Assembly: GCA_037443785.1 (NCBI GenBank)
Contig: JBBINR010000010.1
Coordinates: 35,864 to 99,863, forward strand
Length of the DNA stretch: 64,000 nt
Origin: JAQUOA01 sp037443785
GTDB lineage: Bacteria > Bacteroidota > Ignavibacteria > UBA10030 > UBA8401
Direction: 5' to 3'
Part shown: positions 1 through 8,974 of the stretch, piece after piece
How the letters are laid out: every line of letters begins with the position of its first letter
Numbering within the stretch: position 1 is the stretch's first letter
Position numbers and translations under genes: made by a program
The notes under the pieces: generated by a model
What the model saw: only the letters and a program-made list of their open reading frames with translations
Told to the model about the DNA's origin: nothing
Databases searched by the model: none

Positions 1-545
1 TATTGAACTCCTGCATTAAGTCCGTATCCTGTTGCCGAAGTGCTCATAATTTGTTCTGTGATAACATTTACTGTCGCTCCTACTGAGATGCGGTCATTAA
101 GCATTTTTGCGTAAGAGACGCCGACTGTTGCGTACACCGGTGAATAATTTTCGCCTGTGCCATCCGGGAAATCAACGGTGGTCACCGGTATGTCGCCGAA
201 GGAAAGTGTCTTGAGCGAAAAACCAAGATGACCAAAACTTCCGGCATCAATACCAATGGCGCCGTAGTTCAAATTGATATCCGCAAAATACTGCATATGC
301 GAAATCATTACTTCAGTGCTTTTTTCTGTTCGAACAAGACCAGCAGGATTCCAGTAAATAGCATCGATACCACTCGTCGTTGCTAAATTTGCATTTCCTA
401 CTGCTACACCTGCAGCTCCCACCGGAATCAACAACTCCTGCGCCCCGGCAGTACCTGTTCTACCTTTATTCCCTCCATAGAGGGCTTGACTAGCAAGCCC
501 CACTACGATCAGGAATGTAATAAGAACCTTATTTAATTTTTCCAT
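1..545 (-). CDS. PorV/PorQ-family outer-membrane barrel protein, 5' part only
   Basis: From the ATG at 543-545 the minus strand stays open for 181 codons and runs off the window edge, so the C-terminus is missing. Residues 1-25 form a signal peptide (hydrophobic VLITFLIVVGLASQALYGG). It is followed by GAQELLIPVGAAGVAVGNA and DAIYWNPAGL, the N-terminal signature of PorV/PorQ (UPF0164) barrels. PorV works with the type IX secretion system, carrying substrates to the cell-surface attachment machinery. An AGGAG SD at 553-557 lies 7 nt from the start. It follows the T9SS-cargo gene by 51 nt on the same strand, so a role in handling that neighbour is likely but inferred. Confidence 0.8.
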   Translation of the reverse strand, partial: MEKLNKVLITFLIVVGLASQALYGGNKGRTGTAGAQELLIPVGAAGVAVGNANLATTSGIDAIYWNPAGLVRTEKSTEVMISHMQYFADINLNYGAIGIDAGSFGHLGFSLKTLSFGDIPVTTVDFPDGTGENYSPVYATVGVSYAKMLNDRISVGATVNVITEQIMSTSATGYGLNAGVQ

Positions 546-596
546 ATAGAATCTCCTAATTTCATATATTTTGAATTCAAGGAAATGAATACACGT

Positions 597-3500
597 TTAG
601 TATTTATCAAGCTGCTGCAATTCTTGGATGACCGCAAGTTTCAGGATCTTTGTTCCAAGACTACCGCCTAGATCGATATACACTACATACATTCCCGAAG
701 CAACCGGTAAGCCGGATTCATTTTTTAAGTCCCATGTTAAGTATTGCGAAGCATCATTTTTTACCAACTTACGCAAACGAACACCAGCAAGATTTACGAT
801 GCTAAGAGTTGCTTTTTGCGGTAAATGGCTAAACGTTACAAACTTCGTGTATTTATTTGGTTCCTTTTGATTGAATCCAAAATACGGGTTAGGATAAACA
901 TTAATTAATGAGACATCTGCCTTTGCTAAAGCCGTACTGCTTGCTGGAGCGTTTGCAACAAACGTAAATGCATCATTCACACCGTTAGGCTTGGTCGAAA
1001 TAATACGAATCACGTTCCCCGTAGCCGGCATAGTTGAATTAACATTGGCAGGCCATGTAGCATCACTTACGGATCCGCCGTTGAAATTTACCAAAACGGT
1101 TCGAGCCATAACTTCAAGTCCGGTTCCTTGGCTTCCATCATATCCAGCGCCCGCAGCAACAAATGCATCATATCCTGCAGTACCCGGTGTTTTTGGACTT
1201 GGTTCCATCCAATATATCCAGTCAGTATACGGATCGTTGTCACTGCCGGAAACAGTATGGTCAATTTTTAGTAAATTAAATTTGCCATCTCCATCTTCAT
1301 CATTAACCCACGGAATCATTCGGAAATCATCCGATGCATCGTTCGGCGTGTTGATACCAATGTTCCATAATTCAAACGGGACATCAATTGTTGCACCAGT
1401 TGTAAATGCAAGATTTGCTTTACCTCCCGCTGCAGTAAACCGAATCTCGAAATCATAAGGAACAAAGCGATTAAAATTGGTTCCTCGAAAAGTTCTTGGG
1501 AGGAAACGTCCAGCATATGTTGCATCGGCATTATTACCGCCAGTGTGAATTCCCCATCTGCCACCACCCCAATCAGTTTGCGGGCGATCATTTGCACCAT
1601 CTGCGGCCAAACCATCAGAAGTCGGGAATCCATTGAATCCAAATGTTGCTGAAGTAGGCGGATTAATTGCGCCCGAAGGACCTGCTACATGAAGAATTCT
1701 TTTTACATCATTTGGCGCACCAACAACACCAATCTGTAGTCCATCTACGCTAAACGAAGGTGCTCCCGTTTGATTGGTTTGACTAGCCAATAGAGTTGTG
1801 TTTGCGGTTACGTCCTTAAGATTCCATTTTGTAGAACCGCCGGTCGTATCAAACGAAACTCTGTACGTATGCCCTGTCAGTCTTGCAGGATCTACAACAA
1901 ATGCACTTACAACGCCATCACTGGCACCTGCATGAGTAGAATGAATCGTATCCCCAGAAGCAAAAGAATATCTTACTCCCGGTTTTGAAGATTGCGGAAC
2001 GATTTCAAGCACCGTTGGTGAACTTTCTAATGTTGCAGGAACTGCGCCAGGACTGGAATTAAAGTTATATGCTGTAACAGCGAAATAATAACTCTGACCA
2101 TTTACCAAAGGCTTATCGGTCAAATAATCTTTGGTGATATCAAATGTTCTAACAATACCAAGGTCGTTACCAAATTGAACAGGTTTTGTGATAACCGTTC
2201 CTACACCGTCGTCATAAACAGCATCTAAAATATTCAACACGCCATCAACCTTGTCATAGGTTGCTAAGAGTTTAGCATTGCTGAATCCTTTTCCGGGAAG
2301 CTGATATACATTATATCCCTGGAAAGCGTATCCTTTTCCGTTGGCCGCAGTTTGACCTTCTGTCTTTGGAGCATTCACTGGATCGCCCCAATCAAGAACA
2401 ATCTGTTTGTCTAATTGAGCAACCTTTACAACCGGTGAAGAAGGTGCTGAAGGAAGATCAAAATTATTGTCGTATGCTAATTGAGCTATCTGATCATAGA
2501 ACTTCAAAACAGAAATACTCGACAATCGGTTGCTGCCTTGACCGGTAATAGCCGCAACAACAACTTCCTGTGTATCTCCATCAAGCATCGTGAACGGCCC
2601 GGAACATAATGCCATACGGCGATCATCCGGTGACGCAATAGTTCCTTCGATCCATCCTTTATTTGTTACCGGATCACCTGAAAGAACGTACTTTGTAACT
2701 AAACCTGTTGTCGGATTAACATAAGGAGCGGCAGTTCGTCCGACAAGACCTTTCATCAAATTATACCATTCCGTGGTTCCACGGGGATCATTTAATCGTG
2801 GATCAACGTACGTAGCATTACTGTTAATGAAAAAGTTAAATGCGGTCATTCCAAGATTCTTTTTCCCTTTTACATACTTTCCGTCAACTTTTCCTGAATC
2901 AGTTGCAACTCCAGGAATCAAAGGTCCCTGGAAGAAATCGAATCCTGTTGCCGGTGGTTTCGGACCAAAGAAACCGTCAGAAGCATCGCCGTTATAGACA
3001 TATCCTAAACTCAATACGGTATCACATCCGGTATAGTCATCTTTATAACCAAGTCCACCGCCAAGATCAGGATCTGCCCATTGGGCAACATACATACTAT
3101 CTATTCTATAACCGCTTTTATTGATAATCTTATTTTTTTGGAAAATGATGTTGCCAAGCGCACCTGAACGACGATACGCCCAAATTGTTCGCTGAAACTC
3201 AATACCGAACGGATCTTGACCGGCTAAATAATATGTTCTGGAAGCATCAAGATCGTTCGCAACGTACCAAATGGTTTGATCAGCACCGGAGACACCAGGA
3301 ATATCTTTCGTTGGATCGTATATTCCGTTATGATCAACATCGGTATACGGAGCACCATCAGCCGCCGGCCATTCATTCCAGTCTTTTACATATTGGTCGA
3401 AAATTTGCTTTGCCGTATATGTTTCATACTTGCTAAACATAGCGACATCCTGCGAATTTAACATCGATTCCATATCAGCATCAAAGGCGCTGCTGGGTCC

Positions 3501-3950
3501 AACATCCGGACGAACTTTGTAGATTCGGTACTTTTCTTTTGCAGGATCATCAGCAACAGCAGCCGAAGACGTTGTTCCCGCCGTAAGAATTTTACCTGCT
3601 TGTATTCCGTGGTTATATGTAGAACCGCCAACCTTTACTTTATTATCTTTTAAGTGTTTGCCGCCCCACAAAAAACCTTCTTCAAAAATTGATATACCAC
3701 GATTTGCACTGACCAATTCAAATCCACCGTCGCCGGTGAACGGATTTAAAGAACCATCACCATTGTTTGAATAATATGAAAAAATATTATTAATGGTCAT
3801 TGCAGTGAAAACGTCGTTCGTGTATACTTTTTGCAACTTTGAGCGATCTTTTTGAGATTGCTCATATGGATGTCCTGCAAAGAGAACTCCAATTGCAATA
3901 AAAATAAACAACAGGAGACGACGCACATAAGATTTAGACGTAATCGTCAT
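597..3950 (-). CDS. Large secreted protein with FN3-like module and C-terminal T9SS sorting domain
   Basis: A 1117-residue exported protein. I start it at the ATG 3948-3950 because GGAGG (3960-3964) lies 9 nt upstream and a signal peptide follows at once (RRLLLFIFIAIGVLFAG). An upstream in-frame start at 3992 would overlap the receptor gene and add a charged, non-signal N-terminus. Residues about 500-650 resemble a fibronectin type III domain (VVKVAQLDKQIVLDWGDP to YYFAVTAYNF). Residues about 1012-1108 form a type A T9SS sorting domain (NVYPNPYFGFNQ, NLAGVRLRKL, LPVASGMYVVYIDLGG), which directs passage through the type IX system and cell-surface anchoring. The middle has Asp-rich stretches (DVDHNGIYDPTKD) that could bind calcium. 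Ligand unknown. The receptor gene upstream suggests a receptor/surface-protein pair. Confidence 0.88.
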   Translation of the reverse strand: MTITSKSYVRRLLLFIFIAIGVLFAGHPYEQSQKDRSKLQKVYTNDVFTAMTINNIFSYYSNNGDGSLNPFTGDGGFELVSANRGISIFEEGFLWGGKHLKDNKVKVGGSTYNHGIQAGKILTAGTTSSAAVADDPAKEKYRIYKVRPDVGPSSAFDADMESMLNSQDVAMFSKYETYTAKQIFDQYVKDWNEWPAADGAPYTDVDHNGIYDPTKDIPGVSGADQTIWYVANDLDASRTYYLAGQDPFGIEFQRTIWAYRRSGALGNIIFQKNKIINKSGYRIDSMYVAQWADPDLGGGLGYKDDYTGCDTVLSLGYVYNGDASDGFFGPKPPATGFDFFQGPLIPGVATDSGKVDGKYVKGKKNLGMTAFNFFINSNATYVDPRLNDPRGTTEWYNLMKGLVGRTAAPYVNPTTGLVTKYVLSGDPVTNKGWIEGTIASPDDRRMALCSGPFTMLDGDTQEVVVAAITGQGSNRLSSISVLKFYDQIAQLAYDNNFDLPSAPSSPVVKVAQLDKQIVLDWGDPVNAPKTEGQTAANGKGYAFQGYNVYQLPGKGFSNAKLLATYDKVDGVLNILDAVYDDGVGTVITKPVQFGNDLGIVRTFDITKDYLTDKPLVNGQSYYFAVTAYNFNSSPGAVPATLESSPTVLEIVPQSSKPGVRYSFASGDTIHSTHAGASDGVVSAFVVDPARLTGHTYRVSFDTTGGSTKWNLKDVTANTTLLASQTNQTGAPSFSVDGLQIGVVGAPNDVKRILHVAGPSGAINPPTSATFGFNGFPTSDGLAADGANDRPQTDWGGGRWGIHTGGNNADATYAGRFLPRTFRGTNFNRFVPYDFEIRFTAAGGKANLAFTTGATIDVPFELWNIGINTPNDASDDFRMIPWVNDEDGDGKFNLLKIDHTVSGSDNDPYTDWIYWMEPSPKTPGTAGYDAFVAAGAGYDGSQGTGLEVMARTVLVNFNGGSVSDATWPANVNSTMPATGNVIRIISTKPNGVNDAFTFVANAPASSTALAKADVSLINVYPNPYFGFNQKEPNKYTKFVTFSHLPQKATLSIVNLAGVRLRKLVKNDASQYLTWDLKNESGLPVASGMYVVYIDLGGSLGTKILKLAVIQELQQLDKY

Positions 3951-3981
3951 AAAATAAATCCTCCAATTATTTTCTTCAAAA

Positions 3982-6903
3982 TTAATATTCAAGTTTTACA
4001 CCAAATCGAATTTGACGTGGTGCCGAAAAATTAGCTGCGTTATAACCACCATTCACATCATTATAAAGGGTAGTATAAGCAACACCATTTTGAGCAGCTT
4101 TATCAGCTCCACTCGGAGTAGCTAACCATCCATCATACTTCGGATCGCCAGTTCTCGGGAAAACTGAAGTAGGATTATCAAGATTCAGGAGATTTTGAAC
4201 GTAGATATAAAAATCTGCACTGAGTCTTCCAAATTCGACCGCTTTATCTACACGAAGGTCAAACCGAAATTGCCACGGAGTTGTTGAAGAACCAATTGGT
4301 TCAAGAGGTACTCTCGACCGTGCGTCGGTAACGGACAATGAGGTTATGTCTAATCTTGTAAACGAGAAGCCACTTCCAAATGTCAATAATAAGTTAACTC
4401 CGGATTGCGATAAAATTCCTCCGTCATTTTTTGCAAACCGATAATCAATAGATGCATTTCCACTATGTGTTTGATTGAAGTCGGTCGGGAAAACAAATTT
4501 TGGAATATATCCAGGTTGTCCCGAAGCGGCAACTGCACCAGCAAGTGATTGCGGATTCGATCCGGTTCCTTTCGCATCCGAATACGTATAACTCATTTGA
4601 GCCTGAATGCGATTTACACGACGCAATGTTACACGAATTTCTACACCTTTCGTTGTCGAATAATCTCCGTTGACAAGGGTAGGATAAACCTGTTGGCTCG
4701 ATGTTGACGAAGGTTGGATTTGGGTGTATTGAATTTGATTTTGAATGTCGCGATAAAATGTTGTTACATCGAACGAAGCAAAATCCGAAATTTGTTGAGC
4801 GAAACCAATTTCATATTGAGTGGTTCGTTCGGGTTTTAAACCATAGCCTGAAACAGCAGTAAAGTAATTTCCACCCTTCACATGGCTATATGTTCGGCCA
4901 AGTCCAAGATATGAATCACGGAACTGCGTGCTTGACACGAGCTTGTTGAATTGAGCATGAAATACCGTTTGATCAGTCACAGGGAATGAAAAACCAATTC
5001 GCGGGCTGATATATTGTGCTGCTTCGGTCTTTTTATATGAATTACGCGAAATAACTTTGTTAACATCGTCAAATGTCACAAACGCAGGATCTTTCAGCGT
5101 AATACCGCCATTATCGATATAATCATAACGAATACCGACATAAAGATTGATGTCAGGCAACTCCATCTTGTCTTGCACATATACGGCAGCTTCAACAGGA
5201 AGGCGCGGGCCTAAATCGGTAACACTGCTGCCTTTCGTTATATCACTGCTAATTTCTTCTCCCCAAACGTTGTATCCATAATTATCCAATCCACCGCCTT
5301 GGGTTCTCAATTCAATCGTTTTTTGATCTTTAGATTTGCTTGCATCATTAACGGTTTGAGCGCGCAATAAAGTATTTCCAGGATTAAATCGACGAATTGT
5401 ATATGTATTATATTCTCCGCCAGCTTTTAAGGCATGATTCTTTTGCTGTGCGGAAAAATCAACACGTCCGCCATACTTAGTTTCTTTTTGCACATCATAA
5501 CCAGACCGCGGAACACCTCTCTGTGCGATAGTAACATCACCGCCATAGATCGTATATTGTTCAAGAGGGGTGTATTTTGATTGAAACACGTAGCCAACTT
5601 TTCTATTGGCAGCCGAATCGCCATAGGCATTGAAATTATCCTTAAGATCCGGATCCATTGTTACGTCTTTGCGATATGTATAATATGCACTCGCTTCATA
5701 GTTGATGGATGGCGTTAAGAAATGAGTCACTTTAAAATTGCCAAAACCATTGTGGAACGTAAACATTGCAGTCCGCGAGGCATTGAAAATATCGAAAATA
5801 CCCGCTGTGTTTTTTTGCTCACTCGTAGAATAAGAACCGGAAGCTTTCAACTGCAAATTACCCATATTGTATAACAACGTTCCAACATAGTTAAATGCAT
5901 TTGACATGCCGCCAAATCTATTTCCCGCTTGATACGAAAGGTTAAGCGTATCAGGCAACGACGTTCCGATATGAGCCGGAGTCTTTGTAGGATCGGTTAT
6001 AACATTCTTCACATTTATTCCATCCCAGAATCGAACAGCCGGATCACGGAAGAAAGTATTTTGAATACTTCCAAAGAATCGTAATTTTTCTGTCATTACC
6101 GGTCCACCAAATGTGGCCGTGTAATCTGAATATCCGTAGGAATAACCACCTAAACTTTTTGTTCCTTGCTTTGTGTAATTGTCAGTCTCAGCCAGTAAAG
6201 AAAATTTCCATGTTTCAGATCCGGTTCGTAATTGGCTAAAGACCAAACCGCCGGTTGCATTTCCATACTCTGCCGAATATCCGCCGGCTTGAACTTGAAT
6301 TTGTTCCACCGTTTCACTGTTGAACGTTACACCTCTTCCACCCATCAATTTATTGGAAGACGGCACGCCATCGACAACATAACCCGTAGCATCGGCACGC
6401 GCACCTCGGATGTAAAAATTCCCACCATTCGAGACAACACCGGGTTGCAGGCTAACAATATTTGCAACACCTCTAACCGGAAGAGTGGCAATAAAATCAT
6501 TGTCCACAATGCGAACAGCTGCCGTTGCAGATTTGTTCACCAGCGGCCGCTCAGCAATAACCTCAACCGTACCTACTTGCACACCTTCGGCGGGTAATTT
6601 AAAGTTCGCTTCCGATGTCAAATCAGCGTTAACGCGAACGTTGGATACTGTGATTGTCTGATATCCAATATAGCTGGCGCGTAACGAATACGTTCCTACC
6701 TCGAGTTTTAAAATATTAAACTCACCATTTAGATCTGTCGTCGATCCAAAAGAAGTACCAACAACAACAACAGCGGCACCTACCAATGGTTCACCGGTTT
6801 GACTGTCAACTACTTTCCCTTTAATCTTACCTTGCGTTCCCGCAAAAATCAGATAGGGAAGAAACATTGTTGCAGTCAGAAAAAAGTAGAACTTTCGTCT
6901 CAT
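3982..6903 (-). CDS. TonB-dependent receptor with N-terminal carboxypeptidase-regulatory-like domain
   Basis: A 973-residue outer-membrane receptor. A signal peptide (1-21) is followed by a carboxypeptidase-regulatory-like beta-sandwich (about 24-110; GKIKGKVVDSQTGEPLVGA, GYQTITVSNV). Next come a linker with EVIAERPLVNKSATAAVRIV, a plug domain (about 125-225; LPVRGVANIVSLQPGVV, YIRGARADATGYVVDGVPS), and a long barrel ending in a terminal aromatic residue (RFGVKLEY). This is the SusC/CirA class, which imports ligands using the proton motive force through TonB. AGGAG lies just upstream of the ATG. It is first in a three-gene operon with a T9SS cargo protein 31 nt downstream and a PorV-like barrel after that. 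The substrate cannot be read from the sequence. Confidence 0.92.
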   Translation of the reverse strand: MRRKFYFFLTATMFLPYLIFAGTQGKIKGKVVDSQTGEPLVGAAVVVVGTSFGSTTDLNGEFNILKLEVGTYSLRASYIGYQTITVSNVRVNADLTSEANFKLPAEGVQVGTVEVIAERPLVNKSATAAVRIVDNDFIATLPVRGVANIVSLQPGVVSNGGNFYIRGARADATGYVVDGVPSSNKLMGGRGVTFNSETVEQIQVQAGGYSAEYGNATGGLVFSQLRTGSETWKFSLLAETDNYTKQGTKSLGGYSYGYSDYTATFGGPVMTEKLRFFGSIQNTFFRDPAVRFWDGINVKNVITDPTKTPAHIGTSLPDTLNLSYQAGNRFGGMSNAFNYVGTLLYNMGNLQLKASGSYSTSEQKNTAGIFDIFNASRTAMFTFHNGFGNFKVTHFLTPSINYEASAYYTYRKDVTMDPDLKDNFNAYGDSAANRKVGYVFQSKYTPLEQYTIYGGDVTIAQRGVPRSGYDVQKETKYGGRVDFSAQQKNHALKAGGEYNTYTIRRFNPGNTLLRAQTVNDASKSKDQKTIELRTQGGGLDNYGYNVWGEEISSDITKGSSVTDLGPRLPVEAAVYVQDKMELPDINLYVGIRYDYIDNGGITLKDPAFVTFDDVNKVISRNSYKKTEAAQYISPRIGFSFPVTDQTVFHAQFNKLVSSTQFRDSYLGLGRTYSHVKGGNYFTAVSGYGLKPERTTQYEIGFAQQISDFASFDVTTFYRDIQNQIQYTQIQPSSTSSQQVYPTLVNGDYSTTKGVEIRVTLRRVNRIQAQMSYTYSDAKGTGSNPQSLAGAVAASGQPGYIPKFVFPTDFNQTHSGNASIDYRFAKNDGGILSQSGVNLLLTFGSGFSFTRLDITSLSVTDARSRVPLEPIGSSTTPWQFRFDLRVDKAVEFGRLSADFYIYVQNLLNLDNPTSVFPRTGDPKYDGWLATPSGADKAAQNGVAYTTLYNDVNGGYNAANFSAPRQIRFGVKLEY

Positions 6904-7063
6904 GTTTTTCTCCTAATTATTATAGATGGGTGATGTGGATTAAGTACGTATTTCAAAATGGAATTACAGTTTGCGGTTGTTGATGTAGCAAAAAAATTTT
7001 TCACTATGTAACTTTTTCTTAATTGCACCGTAATAATAGCATTGTCTGTGAATTAATAATGTG

Positions 7064-7092
7064 AATATAGAGAGCGCAAGTGCAAATGTCAA
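7064..7092 (-). promoter_or_regulatory. Near-consensus sigma70 promoter of the receptor operon
   Basis: On the minus strand TTGACA (7087-7092) is separated by exactly 17 bases from TATATT (7064-7069). Transcription would start near 7056, giving a leader of about 150 nt before the receptor ATG at 6903. The match is 6/6 at -35 and 5/6 at -10. The rest of the 6904-7164 gap shows nothing else I can name. Confidence 0.75.
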
Positions 7093-7164
7093 GTAGAACA
7101 GTGACAAAAAATCACTATTTACTTTTGTAAAAAATAACTATAAAACGAGAAAGATTGCAGTATT

Positions 7165-8391
7165 TCATTCTCTTATAGGCATTATACTCTTTTCATTCAT
7201 TTTGGCCTCGCCTTTTTTTGTAAATCGTTTTATAAAAAGCTGCAACTGAACATTTCGTGCATCGTCCCAAGTAACAATAAACTCTCCCTCCGAATTCATT
7301 GATACAGCAGGATATTCCTGAATTATAGGCTCTGGACTATCATTTATTTTAATATTCTTTCCAATGCGTTTACCTCCATGTGAAAAAAGCTGCCCATAGA
7401 TATCGCCTACTTCATTATGCTGATCGTTCCGATAGTCTTCCCAAACACAAATAAATAATCCCGATGAAGAACCTGCGATACCCGGGAGTCTTTGCCATAG
7501 ATTGACCGTATCATCATTCACTAATTTATTTGACGCTAATAATTTATGATTCTTTATTCTTTGCAAATAAATATTGGATTCTCCCGTCCGGTAATCTTTC
7601 CACAACACAAAAATTTCTCCGTTTGATTGAACCAAAAGTTCCGGATTCGAAGAAAAAGATTTCCCGTTAGCCCTGTCAATTGATAAAACCTTACTCCATG
7701 ACGAAAGATTCCATTGGCATGATTTCATATAAACATGAAACTGACCATGGTCAGAATCCTGCCAAACAAAATACAGTGTTGAATCAATCCCAATTCGAAC
7801 CGATGGATATTGCACAAGGGAGATACTTTTCGCGATCAAAATATTTTGACCGAATTTTCCTCTCGAAGGTGAATATCGTTGCGCATAAATATTGGGAATG
7901 CCGTCTCGATAGTCAACCCAACAAATAATTGACTCTCCATTTTTATGGACAGAAATCCGAGGAGTTAGGGAACCTTTGATTTTATCGGTAACTATTTCTG
8001 CCGAATCAATCACACTTCCGTTTTGTGAGTACCGGGCTCTATAGAGTATACCAAAATTGCTTTCAAATTGTTCCCACACAATTGAAATCCGTCCAGAATC
8101 ATCGATTCCGACATCGGCATCACTTCCGTACCCGGGAAATTCTGAATTCACTACGATAGGTTTACAAAGATTACCATTCGATGAATCAAGTATGGCTAAT
8201 ATTACATTGCCGCCACTCGCAGGAGATGTGTGACACGCAACCGCTGCAACGCCATTATCAGCAAGGGCAACCTTATCATTAATAAAATCTATCGTCCCAT
8301 TTAAATTTTGCGCAAAAGATAACGAACTAATGACAAAATAAAATGCTCCATAGATGTGACGCTGAAATAATTGTATATGATGTATTTTCAT
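7165..8391 (-). CDS. Secreted protein with six W-x-D-Y-R beta-propeller-like repeats
   Basis: 408 residues with an N-terminal signal segment (about 12-27, ending SFAQ) and no membrane segment after it. I do not recognise a named family. Tryptophans recur at residues 106, 158, 210, 264, 317 and 375, each starting a W-(E/V/Q/K/D)-(D/Q)-(Y/S/A)-R-like motif. About 15 residues later comes an (I/L/V)Y-x-(Q/K)R-type strand. The spacing of 52-58 residues and the alternation of sequence phrases fit a six-bladed beta-propeller of the sialidase-like or Asp-box kind. It has no T9SS sorting domain, so it is probably periplasmic or released. It is divergent from the HTH/two-component operon, with possible operator repeats between them. 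Enzymatic activity is not evident. Confidence 0.72.
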   Translation of the reverse strand: MKIHHIQLFQRHIYGAFYFVISSLSFAQNLNGTIDFINDKVALADNGVAAVACHTSPASGGNVILAILDSSNGNLCKPIVVNSEFPGYGSDADVGIDDSGRISIVWEQFESNFGILYRARYSQNGSVIDSAEIVTDKIKGSLTPRISVHKNGESIICWVDYRDGIPNIYAQRYSPSRGKFGQNILIAKSISLVQYPSVRIGIDSTLYFVWQDSDHGQFHVYMKSCQWNLSSWSKVLSIDRANGKSFSSNPELLVQSNGEIFVLWKDYRTGESNIYLQRIKNHKLLASNKLVNDDTVNLWQRLPGIAGSSSGLFICVWEDYRNDQHNEVGDIYGQLFSHGGKRIGKNIKINDSPEPIIQEYPAVSMNSEGEFIVTWDDARNVQLQLFIKRFTKKGEAKMNEKSIMPIRE

Positions 8392-8431
8392 TGCACACTT
8401 TATGATACGATCTCAACTATCGGCATGCCGG

Positions 8432-8461
8432 GTTCGTCCCTCAAAATGGTACACTCGTCCC
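8432..8461. promoter_or_regulatory. Direct repeat TCGTCCC, 21-bp phase: candidate LytTR regulator boxes
   Basis: TCGTCCC occurs at 8434-8440 and again at 8455-8461, exactly 21 bp apart (two helical turns), in the gap between divergent genes. LytTR-family regulators bind pairs of short direct repeats at about this phase. The first copy, GTTCGTC (8432-8438), matches most of the AlgR box CCGTTCGTC, and AlgR is a LytTR regulator. A LytTR regulator is encoded about 1.7 kb away. Function is inferred. Confidence 0.35.
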
Positions 8462-8559
8462 ACTCATATTCATTTCATCCCAAAGGCTTTTCAATTTATT
8501 CTTTTTTTTGTTATAAAAAAGAAAAATTATTTATTTCACCCACCATCAAAGGGAGTCCT

Positions 8560-8919
8560 ATGAAACTTAACAAAAAAGAGGTAGCACAAAATTTGAGACT
8601 GTTCGGGTATAAAAGATTTGGCACAATGAAAAAATTTGCCGAAGCCTTGGATATGAATCCATCTACCTTGTATTCGGGATATTTAAACGGCAGAAGCCTT
8701 CCTGGTCCCGTGCTGCTGGTAAAATTAATCGACCTCGGATGTAACATTAATTGGCTCTTGACCGGAAGAGAAACAATGAACAATGTAACTAACAACGATA
8801 AGACCGTGCCAAAAGAAATTTCAAACATTCATGCTGTATATTCCTCATCGGAAGAACCCCGGACTGCTCACTTTACCGTTGAAAAAACGAATGGAACGCT
8901 TGCGAACAGAAGCAGATGA
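8560..8919 (+). CDS. Helix-turn-helix protein, phage CI-repressor-type DNA-binding domain
   Basis: 119 residues from the ATG at 8560, chosen because GGGAG (8551-8555) precedes it; a further upstream open frame has no SD. Residues about 5-70 form a CI-repressor-type HTH (MKKFAEALDMNPSTLYSGYL) ending in the family's typical CNINWLLTGRE. The C-terminal 45 residues are low in structure and lack the serine/lysine peptidase domain of true CI, so cleavage-controlled repression is unlikely. It precedes a histidine kinase and response regulator on the same strand (gap about 55 nt), so it may control or be controlled with that pair. I see no phage genes nearby. Confidence 0.75.
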   Translation: MKLNKKEVAQNLRLFGYKRFGTMKKFAEALDMNPSTLYSGYLNGRSLPGPVLLVKLIDLGCNINWLLTGRETMNNVTNNDKTVPKEISNIHAVYSSSEEPRTAHFTVEKTNGTLANRSR

Positions 8920-8974
8920 TAGTGGCGATTGAAAAAAACTTTTATTACACTTTGCCACACAGTATTTGCTGACT

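Noticed and set aside
2840..3124. Plus-strand open frames inside the T9SS protein gene
   Set aside because: Shadows of a well-supported 1117-residue gene; no SD or domain in the plus direction.
3951..3992. Longer N-terminus for the T9SS cargo protein
   Set aside because: It would overlap the receptor stop, place charged residues before the signal peptide, and ignore the GGAGG that fits the ATG at 3950.
8511..8828. Minus-strand 105-codon frame over the HTH gene
   Set aside because: The plus strand encodes a recognisable CI-type HTH with an SD; the antisense product has no features.
8560..8919. Prophage repressor
   Set aside because: Only the HTH resembles CI; the peptidase domain is missing and no integrase, structural or lysis genes are nearby.
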